Source: Apostichopus parvimensis
Taxonomy: Eukaryota; Echinodermata; Holothuroidea; Aspidochirotida; Stichopodidae
Length of the DNA: 45,090 nucleotides
NCBI GenBank assembly: GCA_000934455.1
Contig: KN889905.1
Location: 763-45,852 of the forward strand
Direction: 5' to 3'
The position numbers and the translations under genes were made by a program. Below the pieces are notes generated by a model. It did not search any database and was not told the origin of the DNA. It worked only from the letters and a program-made list of their open reading frames with translations. Each line of letters starts with the position of its first letter. The first letter of the stretch is position 1. Below are positions 24,201-36,200 of this stretch, piece by piece.

Positions 24201-27200
24201 ACCCCCTGACCAATACCCCTAGCTCTGCCACTGCTATTTGTCCTGTCAATTGTCTTGCAGACCAATGGTGGACGAGGTTCCTCGGGTGGAGGAGGAGGAC
24301 GATTATCTGTGTTTCATGAGGAGAATCTCTACCACGGTATTCTGGATTCTCAGGGCGGCGAAGGATCCCTCTACGAACATGGTGCAGCGGGGACCGTTTA
24401 CATGAAACAGACAGGAGAGGAACAGCATAAAACTATCAAGATTTACAATAACTTTAAGAGAGCAGAGGAACAGGTAATTTAAATCATATCTTCATCATGA
24501 TAATATTTGCTTTTTATATAGCGCTTTACACCAGCGAAAGGTCTCAAAGCGCTTTACAGACGTTATATTACCCCTGGTCGATGATAACCTGCCCCAGAGA
24601 CAATCCCTCCAGTCGGCAGCAGTTATATACTGCGCCCAATGACAAGTTACCCCACAGGTACCCATTTAACCCCTGGGTGGAGAGAGGCAAGTGAGATAAA
24701 GCATCTTGCCCAAGGACACAACGTAATGAACTAGGCAGGAATCGAACCAGCAATCCTTGGATCACGAGTCCGACGCCTTAGCCAATTGGCCACCACGCTA
24801 TCATGATGGAGGTATTCATTTATTTTAAAAGATGAATGTCGGATAAATGTATTTTGTGTTATTAAATTAACTTTTTCTCTAGGACTCCAGTTGACATTTG
24901 GGAGTTAGTAAAAGCTTGACACCTCAATGAAAATTCGTCCAAAGATGGTTAAAATTATTATATCCCTGTAACATTACAATAAGATTCCTTGAATGTTAAA
25001 AAATAACTTCAGGTGTAGTGTATGACTGTTAGGAAGCGATATGATATTTATTAATAACAACCTAATTGTTTTGAAATGCTAATTTGCAAAGGTCAAATGT
25101 TTAGATGATATTGAATACCTCACTACAATGTTGAAGGATAACACAATGGTTGTATTTGGTAGTAGACATTTATGCTCAGAAGTTTGAATCACAGAATGAA
25201 TGGAAATTCTTTCAGATGATGTTTGATGTTGGTGTCAGCACTTTTAATCTAATGTTGGTTGTAAGAGGGTTACAACAGAGAGCTTATTTACTGCCGTTAT
25301 GATGTAATACAGGAAAATGGAGGATTTTAGTGCAAGTTATGTGTATTTTACATTGCCTGCTGTTAAAGTGATAAACCTCTAACACGGTCTGCGAAAGATC
25401 CTGAGCAGAATGAGAAGAGAGATGTCGAGTAACACCAAATGTTAATCTAAGGATTATCTCCTCACCCCCTATAGACATCTACTTATTCATTTGTATTCAT
25501 TCAATATCTAAAGTATAACTGTTACAAAAGTAAACAAATGTACAACAGCGAAAGGCACAGCAGATGAAAGTTCAAAAGACATGACACCAGACCGTGTTAA
25601 ATTTAGATACTTTTATTCTATCCTGTGATAATTCTTCTTCCCTTTGATAATAATAAGAAACATTTTGCTGACATGCTGTTTTAACATTAACCTAGCTATT
25701 CAGTCTGTGAAGTACTCCGGTGTTGCAAACCTGTCTTTAATCGTTGCTCGATATCTACAGACTAGGAGAACATTGGTCACCCTTCCGTCGACCTTTGACC
25801 CCGACCATGACGTCGACGTTCTAGATATCGGTCACTTTGCCCACGTTGAGTTGGAAGCTGTGAGTGATGCCCATTACCCAGTAGCTGAGTTATCACTGCG
25901 AGTGCTTAACGTTAAGAGTATTGCTGGTGACAACACTGGTACCATGCACGTCGGTGAACAGGACACCCTGAATATAGATCCAGACCACTCCAAATACCTG
26001 CCGTTTAGTTTGACTGTTTACCAGGTATGGCAAACATTATGGAGTAACATTAAGTGTCAAAGAATGACCAGACCAAGGCACCGGATCTGGCCAGACAGAG
26101 CTGGCTAGACCAGCTGCCCTTGGCAGGCTACGGTATAGTTGGTCGTAGTTTTTTTTGTGAATTGAGCCCGATGGCGCGGGAAAATGCATAAGTAATTTGT
26201 CCAGAAGGTAAGTCGTTCCCTTATAAGTAGCCCCACTTACGGGCAGGTGCAGTAGAGGAGTATGTGCTGTTTAGTCTGACCGTGTAACAGGTAATAAAAC
26301 AGAAACCAGAAAAATAAGAACGATTATAATAACATCACAGGTGTCGATAACAAGAGCAGTATTCACTCTAATGGCAGATATCAAAGGCAATCATAAACAG
26401 TTACAACGTTTTAAACAATACTATAAGGTCTAATTAAGATTTGGCTCTTTGAGTAAAAATAGTCCAATAATATTACATATGAAATATATTAAAGAAATTA
26501 AAGCATTCTTGCAAAACTCTTGTTGGTCCGATTAAAGGTGGGATCACCATATTTTGTCAAAATGTGAGAAATAATATTTGGTTTTGGGTGTTTTTTTTGC
26601 TTCAGGAGGGAGAGGTACACCTACCCCTCCATACAATCAGTCAAGATGTAACCATGGAGCTGAAAGGAGGCAGAGTAGCTGGTGTCCAGAATCTGGATAT
26701 TCATAAGGGTGCGGAGCTTATTATTAGACCGGATGGGAAGATAAACAACTATAACCGTAGCCATATAGAACTAGAAAGCCTCACCGTGTTTGGAGCTGGA
26801 CTTGTTTCATACACTGGTGTGACGGAGAATGTTGAAAAACTTGACATCTTGGTAGATCAGTTTGTCATAAAAGGAGGCGGCCGACTGGAAGCCAATAACC
26901 TCTTTGTTGACAGTAAGTAGTTATGATATAATTAGGTCATTTACCTCATCAAGTTTCAATCTGTTTTAATATTGTCAAGCCACAAGTAACAGATCACCAT
27001 TTTTTTTTTAAATTTTTTTTTTGGGGGGGGGGATTCTGTTCTACTAATGTACCAAATGACTTAACCTGTGATAAAACCTATCTGTTGATTTTTTTTGGCC
27101 ATTTGCTGCCATTTTTAACATTTTCAGAGTTGTATATTCAATATGGTTTATTATAATATATCATAGACAGATTCTTAAATAGAGTACATTAAAAATAAAC

Positions 27201-30200
27201 ATGTCAGCATATATTTCGTAAACAAGAGAAACCAATTAGAGTATTCTTTGCAAACAAAATGCAATGACAAGAGATATTCATGTTTAGTTGTTACACTAAA
27301 TTGTTTATCGTTTCTATAATCGCAACAGGTAAGAATATTGAAATTGATCATGATGGTGTCATCGAGGTATCGGGAAGAGGTTGGAGTCGAGGTACCGGCC
27401 AAGGAGCTGGGAAAGCACATAGCAATGGTGGATCCGGTGCATCTCATGGGGGCTTGGCGGGCCAAGGAGGGGGTGTGTCCTATTCGTCACCAGCTTATGG
27501 AGATACTCTTTTTCCAGAGTCTATTGGAAGTGGTGGCAGTAGCCAAAGTAGTCAAAAGGTTTGCTTAGAATGAAACAGATATCATTCAAGTTAAAATTTA
27601 TGTTTCCAATCTGCTTGCAAACTGCTTACACTCTCTTGTACTATGTATGCTGTTGCAGTTCTGTTCTATGAGCAGTGATGTCCTATCCAATGCGTTTCCT
27701 GAATTAAGTCCGTTCTAAACCTCTTAAATCTATCTCTAATACTTGATGTGTAAAATTAAGTTGGCCTGACGTTTCGATCCTAGCAGGATCTTCTTCAAAG
27801 GCTAAATGACAAGTAACAGTAACAGAAGGGACAAAAACATGCACAGAATACAGACAGGTTAATGAGCATGGTGAACACAAAGAGATAGATGTAAGGGGAT
27901 TAGTAGACAAGGGATAGAGAGAAGAAAGAAAGAAACCAACAGGGGAAGAGGAGAGGTAGGAGATAAACAGTGGAGGGACAAAGAGAGGATTAAGGGAAGG
28001 GGGTAGGGAATAAACTGGAGAAGGACAAAGACAGAAATATGCGGAAAAAAAGGGTAGAAGAGAGCTATGAGAAGAGTAGTGATGGGGGGTGGGACAAAGG
28101 GTGAAGGAGGGGGGGGACAGAAGATAAATTAGTATATGAGCCGTGATGTCCTATCCAATGCCTTTACTGAATTAAGTTCGTGCTAAACCTCTTAAATCTA
28201 TCTCTAATACCTTTAAACCTGAAAAGTATTTTGTGATACAGAAGCACTGAGGATCACATACATAGACTGGATTGATTTATTCTGTATATATATTATTGCT
28301 CAGATGGTAGAAGTTATTTTGTCTTTTATAAAAATATTTTCAAAAAGGTTAATTTCAACAGTCTCAAAGAGATTAGTCACTTGAGGAGCACATTCATAAC
28401 TTGGAATTTGTGTTTCATGTTATATATGAATGTCAGCACTATGGCCATTAGTAACACCTTAATTGTGTTATAATCTTGTTATGGATATACTTTATAACTG
28501 ATATTTTTCATTTCACAGAAACTAACAAACATTATTTCTTCTGAAAGTTCTTTTTGAGTTACATAGATTTTCCCAAACCTAAGGACCCATACCCATTAAA
28601 CATGTCAAACTCTTTCTCCTGATTCCAGTGCTCTGGTGGTGGTGTCGTCCATCTGATAGCATCCCAGTATACCTTGCTTGATGGTGAGATTACAGCTGAT
28701 GGTGATGACACCAGTGTAGCTATTGCAGGTGGTGGCAGCGGTGGGAGTATCTGGATAGAAGCAAACATCATCGCAGGTAACTCTTGAGTCAAAATGCATC
28801 CATTAATTAACTATTCTTGGGTCAGTTTGTTGATCAAATGGTATCACAGTTGCCATGGTTATCTTGATTATTTTACCAGCTTCATCATTAGGAATCATCC
28901 TCTTTGATAACCTGTCTGCATCCTGGTTGATGTTTTTTTTTTCAAGTCAAAATTGAAAAAAAAAATGACATTAATAATAATAACAATAGGCTGTTATTTT
29001 TACGACGCTTAAGCGACCACATATGTGGGAGAAGCCCTCAAGGGCTTATGGATTACAACTTGCACATTGGGTGCATGGCTTAGCATTTCATATTTCATTA
29101 GCATTTCATAATTACGGCAAAATCTTCTCTACTGCTTCTCGGTTACCTGATAAATAGAGAACTAAGTCTTAGACAGCAATCTTTAACACTGTAAAATTCC
29201 TTTCCTTTTTAAAATTTGTGTTGTTTTTGGTAGTTTTGTATTATAAACTCTGTATTAACATATCTTCTCTGTTAACCTAGTCCTCGACCAGGTTATTGAG
29301 TATGGTTCAAACTAAGAATTGAGAGATAGGAAACTAGTTAAAGTTTCTTAGAGAGTAAACATGAACAAGACTGGGAGACACATCCAGTGACCATAAAATT
29401 TCTCTATCATTTCAACATGGTTGTTGTGACAGATAGTATTGTATTAAATTCAACTAAATAACTCTCAAACGAACTGATGTCATACCAGCCTTTGTTGAAT
29501 TTTACTTGATGTGCTTTGTGCTATAATTTTTCTTTGGCTATGTCATTCCTAATGTACCTCATTAATATAGGCTAAGTAATTAATAAATTATTAAAAGTTA
29601 ATGAAAACACAATTAATGTCTCTGTTCTCTTTCTATACATAACTAGCATACAGATTATAGATTCGAGTCTTTGCTTTGGCAGTCAGAAGCTCATTTACAT
29701 AAATGCAAATATATTAACACGATTAACACTGGATGTTTGTTCCTATGTTGATGGAGCCTACTCTTCTCACAGAGTAATGTTTGGATTTCTTTCCCACAGG
29801 CCGAGGACATCTTTCAGCAAATGGCGGTTTTGGAGGCTGCGTACCTGACTGCGATTGGTGTGACGAGTACCGAAGATGTCGACGATGTCGCAATTATAAG
29901 TGGTGGCAGGATTACAATTGCGTCGACAGCTGCGACCATTCAAGTAACCGAAAGCCAAACGGCTTCCGAGACCAATCAGTTGGTCGATACTGTAGTAGGG
30001 AGAGATCCAGCAGTGTCTATGTGAGTAAACTATATGTTTGTTGTTGCTAGGAAAGTGGTTAGCTTTGATCCAGTGGTCTGCATGGACAAATTCTTCTGTT
30101 TGTTTTTTTTAGGATACAGAGCATAAATAAAAAAGAATGCAAAGTTAATTTCATCTTGCCAGACTTGTTCATGTAAAGTTTACATGCTTGTTGGAAAATC

Positions 30201-33200
30201 ACATTTTGTAGGAAATATGGTTGGTATGATTACTTGTCGCAATCAGCATGTACTTGAGTAAAGTATCATATCTTGTCGATTGCATAAAAGCTTAGGCTTG
30301 GACAACTGTTGTATCAGTGATTCAGTCATACTTACCTCTTCGTTAGGATAAAGATTAGGCTGAATCAAGCACTTATGTGAGTCCATCATCGTACTTACCT
30401 CTTTGTTAGGATAAAGGTTAGGCTCAGTCAATTGCATATGACTCCATCATCAAACTTACCTCAATCTTATGATAATGGTCAGGGCTTCTTTAAGAATTAT
30501 TGTATGTGGGTCAGACATCTGTGTGTAACATATCCAGCACTGACATTTGTTTAATGTTTCAAAATTTCTGAGAAATGTTGGAACAAAAATCTGAAACAAT
30601 GTTTAACTGTAAGTTTCATCAAATGTACCAGATATGAAACAAATGTTTGTGAGCTTTTTTTATCTTGTACTTCAGAGGGTTGGTGGAGGAGGAGCTGGTG
30701 GCAGAATCGCGTTGCATTCCAATCAACAGTATTCGTTCAGAGGCAGTCAGGTGGCATACGGTGGCATAGGATATCTGGAATACGGCGGTGCGGGAACGAT
30801 CTACGTATCTGATGTCACCGCCAACGGTACTCAAAGGGAGCTTATTGTCAGCAACAGAAATGGTGAACCCATCAGAGAATTTATACCCACAAATGGCCTA
30901 GACAGTGGAAGAACTGTGGCATTGCTTGGATCAGAGGCCCAGTATCATTTTGAGAAAGTAACCATTCAGGAGAAATCTCATCTGTTGTTCAAACCAGCAT
31001 CGGAAGGAACAAACATAAGCATCGGGATCATCGATGGTGACAGAAGTGGGATGCTCCATGTCACGGCTGGAACTCCTCTCGGAATCCAAGATTCTCACGG
31101 TCCATTTCAAACAGGGTTTAGATCGTATAGTGGTTCTGACTTGTCATTGCCAGATGGTGAGTAGACAGCTAACATCATCACCGAATTATTTCACACTTGT
31201 GAACATCCAAGTAGTAGTAGTAGTAAGTTGAGTCTCGTCTATCCAACATGCTCAGTGATTATAACCTCCGCCATGTATCACGATCTTGTGCAAGGTTTAT
31301 TGCTTCCTCGAAATTGTTAATGTTAACGCTCTTAAATTGCGACTTTATTTTTCCAAGCAAGGTAGTCACAGGCCTTCCTACTGGTTTAGCAGTATGTCTC
31401 AATGCTTCTCTTAAAGCAACCTTTGCTGGAGCGTCCTCCTGGAGTCTTGCTACATGACCGAAAAATCTTCTATGTGCGACTATGGATGACCAAGGTGTTT
31501 GGTTGGTTTCATTGTAGAGCTCATCGTTTGATAACCAATCCTTTGAACATCGTTTGAACATGCATCCAAGCACAAAATTAATGATGGAAACTGCCAACAT
31601 GAAACTATAGTCATTTCAGAAGTTCTGTTTACTGTTAAACCTAGCTTCCGTCTTATGTGCATCATTCTTTATCATGGTGTGGTACCTGTATTTGCCACCC
31701 TTGCCCGAATTCAACGGGTAACGGTATATATTTTGTCTTACGTGCTGAGATAACTTTTTCGCTATTGTGTTCCGGTTATTTTGTGTACTACTTGTTTCAT
31801 TTGTTATTTTGTATTCCCTTTGCAGTGGTCTACCTGGACAAGCTCTATCATAACGATGTATTTATTGACAGTGTAATCAGTGGAGTCGAGGATCTGACAA
31901 TTGGAAGCAACATCAACTTCATCGTAGGAGAACAGGTAAATAAATAAACAGTGGGTTGTATATAAAGCAAACTCTAACCAGTTAACACAAATAAACTTAA
32001 ACTAAAAACAGTTATCATTTGTTTATTGCATTAACATCATAACACTTTTTTGGTAATTCTCAAGAAGTCTAGACTTTCAAACAGTTACTTTCTAAAGCAA
32101 ATACTAACATGAAGCCTTTTTATTTTACCCCAGGCTCATCCCTGGTCAAATTAGAGATTGTCTCTGCATACCTGCATTGTTGTCTACTGGGTGAATATGT
32201 GGAGACGATAGATTAGCTTAGCTTCATGAATTTGCAACCCCCTTTCAGCATCCTACTAATTTTGATGTGGTACCTTCCATCAATTCAATGTCTAGCATCC
32301 TGACTTTTGTCAATGATTCTGTGTCATTTGATTTTGTTTAGGTCAGTGTCATGTTCTGTTTAGTGGTATTTGCATCTTCGAAGAATGTCATTCTAAAATA
32401 TTTTTGTGTGGTTTTTTCTTTTCTTTTCTTTCATTTCTGCATAACAAGGGGAAAACTAAGGGTGCTGGTCAGTCCACGTTTGAACTGAATAATCTTGACA
32501 TTCTAACAGACGGATATTTTCAGTCCATCTACTCGTCAGACCTGATACATAATCCACCCATCACCATGGTAACGATGCCATCACTCTCCCTAAAACTGAA
32601 CGACTCCCTAAAGATGCATCCTGGTGGAACTATTGATGTAAGTTACAAATATATTAAGTTCAAAATTATCCTTACATGAACAAAATATCATTTTCTCTTT
32701 TATAATTAGATCGTTAAGGACTGTGTGATTGACAGATGATTGGTTGTATTTGCACCAAGAATACTTTGCATCAAAAGTTTTTTTTTAGGAAATTTATTTA
32801 CATAAAATCCATTACTATAAATCTGGCTTGCTTTCGTCATTGTCTATTGTGCGTGAGAAATTGATATCATATTATTTTGTGATCAGTGACAGGTTCATTT
32901 GAAACTCTTTGTTTTGGTGAAAGGGTTTGGGTTTTTTTTCCTCAAAATTAATTACATCTATGAAACTTTTGTTTCATAAAGAGTCACTTTTACTATGTTA
33001 ACATTCTCTTTCACTTTCTTAGATGTAATACTCTGTTTTGAAAACATCTTGTCTGTAATGAACTAGCTGTTGAATATTCATTGTTTTTGGTTTGCTATTG
33101 TAGCCCAATTGGTTAGAATTGTCTGCTGGTATTGAGATTGAAGTTGATACTTCCTCCTGAATATTCATTTTTTTTATCTTTTTTTTTATCTTTCAATTGG

Positions 33201-36200
33201 TCAAAAGTATTTACTGGTATGGAAATTAAAATTGCCACATCCTGGATATTCATAATTGTGTTGTTGTTATGTTGATATTTTTATTGTAGAACAATTGGTT
33301 GGAAGTGTCTGCTGGAAAGGAGATTGAAATTGACACTTTCTTCTGAATATTTGCATTTTTTTTATGTTTTTATATATTTTCTGATTGTAGACCAATTGGT
33401 TGGAAGTGTCTGCTGGAAAGGAGATTGAAATTGACACAGCTGCCTTCATCGATGCTTCAGGGAAAAGCCCCATACCAGCTGGAGGAATGTTAAGTGGTGT
33501 CAGTAGTCGATATGGTGAGAAATTAAGAACACAGTTATCCATGTTGTCAGCAGTAACACTTGAAATAACCATGCTAAGAATGTGCTTCTTTTTATCTTGA
33601 TGATGTTGTAATTTACTTGGTTGGGTTAGAATTTTTTTTTTAGTTCATCCCAATCTACACTTAGAGACTGGGAAAGTTTTTGATTTTCAATTTCTTGCCT
33701 CAAAGTTTGATAGTTACAAAGAGAATAGATTACATTGGAGTACAAACATGGTTGTTTTTTAATTTTGCATGAAGAGAGAAATTGAAGGACACTTTCTTTC
33801 CCAGGAGTTATCAAGAGTTTACCTTCATCCTATATGTAATCAATCCTATTTGTCATAAATCCAAACAAAGATATGTTTTCTATTGAATTGTAGGTGCTTC
33901 TGGTGGCAGCTTGGGAGGAACTGGTGGTAGGGGGAAAGGACAATCCATCCCTGCTCCTCCCAGAGGATCAATATTTACACCGGAGAGGTTTGGCAGCCCT
34001 GGTGGTAGAGACGATGATGACCATTCCCTTCCTGTTGGTAAAGGTGGTGGCATCGTAGCCATGTCAGCGCCAGCTATCGAAATAAACGGTGCTCTCCTGG
34101 TCGACGGTACTTCTCCTTCACATGCTTCAATTGGTGGCGGTAGTGGGGGATCAATTCTGTTATCTGCAGATGTATTTAGAGGCCATGGAAAGCTCTCGGC
34201 CAATGGCGGAGCAGCATCTACGCAACAAACAAGCTATCCTGGTGGTGGCGGTGGGGCTGGTCGCGTAGCCCTTCATTACGGTCAGAAGACCTTTGCAGGG
34301 GAAGTTTCTTGTCATGGTGGGAACAGTTTGTATGAGGCAGGAGGTCCTGGTACCGTGGTATGGCATGACACTGGCAACGACACTGTAACTCTGTCAGTAG
34401 ATAACAATAATGCCAAAAATCCCACTGTCGACACCATTGTGAATTACTTGCCTGGAATTCCTGGTAGTCAGTCTAGTGGTGTGGCTTGGATCTTACCAGA
34501 GGTAGATGGTCGAGAATTTCAGTTTGAAGTTCTTTCTCTGAGTGGGGGCAGTCATCTGGCTGTGGTTCTTGAGAGCGATTCAGACTCGGCCACTTTGGAC
34601 GTCAAACACAGCAGAGGAGATCAAACTGGGACATTTCATGTTGGTCCTCATCAGGTACAAGTTCTGTAATTAGTATCTTAATGAATATACCTAATTCAGT
34701 CACAATTTAAATAATACTTTGATAGTGAATCTATCAGGTTCTTCCAATCATTCAAAGATTTTTTTTTTTTTGATGACATATATATATATATAGAAAAATG
34801 TCAAGTTGTAAGTCTAGAACAAATTTAAAGCTTAGTCTAAAACCGAAATCGTGAAGAGAGTGTCTACCAACCTGTTGTAAGATTCCAACATTTGGTCTTG
34901 TAATTTTTTTCAGTTTAATGACTTTAGCATTTATCTATTAGGGAACAATAATCTTTCCCCTCTTTGATATAAACAAATGACTCATTTTACAATGGGAAAT
35001 ATCTATACCCATATTACAGTTCATAAGTTGTTATGATTGATTTTTGCTTCATATTTAAGTTTTTTTTCACATCTCTCTTGAGTGAATCTTTTTGGATCAG
35101 ATTGAGTTTTTCTTCTTTTGGTCATTTTTAGGATTTGGAAATTGATCTACCCCCGAAAAGTCCTCGTCTTGCCTGGAGCATTCACCTCTACCCCAGGGCA
35201 TTGCTTACCCTTCCCCCAAACATAGAAGTCTACGATATGACCCTTGAACTCGACAGCAAGGTGGAAGGAATGAGAAACTTAACAATCGGGACAGGTGGAG
35301 TGGTGTACTTGAGGTGAGCAACTGACACTTGTTTTTTTCTTCTTATTTCTTGATTGAAATTATGAGCTTTCTCATCTTCAATTAAGAATTTCAGTTGATA
35401 GGAACATATGAACTCTTTTTAGGCTATAATTCCCATTTTCTTTGTTTGTTTTCCTTCTTTTCTTTGTCAATTTCAAAATCGCATTCAAAATTATGGACAT
35501 TCTTCTATTATTTGTATATCATTCTTCAGACCTTATTCAAATCTCACGGAAGAACTTGTCGACACAATTTCATTTGATAACATAAACATCCGTGGCGGAG
35601 GGAGACTGGTGATAGAGGGCGACAGGCAAGGATTGAATTTAGTCGGCTCAACAATCCATCTAGAGAGTGGTGGCATCCTTGAAGCAGATCATGTGACCAT
35701 AACGGCCAATGACATCATCATTGCAGAATCAGCCATATTGGATCTCACAGCCCAGGTACTTATAAAGGCAGCTCTGGGTTCAGTATGTCTCAGGAGAGCG
35801 AAAAGACATATCACAAAAACTGTGTCTCATGACAGCTAAACGTCATATCACAAAAAAAATATGTCTTAGGACAGAGAAAGGTCATATAAAAAAAAATACC
35901 ATATTTCATGTTCTCTCTTAATTATCTTTTGCTTCAATGTTTAATATTTCAATCAAATATAGCAATCTATCAAGACCAAAGATAAACTTTAACATAAATA
36001 TTGACAGATACATATTAGAAAATATAAATAAATTGCGGGGGGGTGGGGGGAAGGCAGATTTGATCATACAGTAGATAGATAATGTGAGACAGCTTGAAGA
36101 AGGATACTTGTGTCACAAAAGATATTAAATACCTCACTATAGTCTGTTTCTACTTAAAGCATACATTGACCTTACTGTAGATAATATAGCAGTTCTACAA

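Noticed and set aside
24720-24800. A possible tRNA gene on the minus strand
   Set aside because: A and B boxes are present but the cloverleaf is poor, and a duplication flanks the whole 298-bp unit; it is the head of a SINE.
30315-30465. Three antisense gaggtaagt donor-like sites
   Set aside because: They are part of a simple tandem repeat and no minus-strand exon is visible near them.
33880-34203. Pro-rich 107-residue frame on the minus strand
   Set aside because: Antisense of the Gly-rich exon 34; Gly codons give Pro/Ser/Thr on the other strand.
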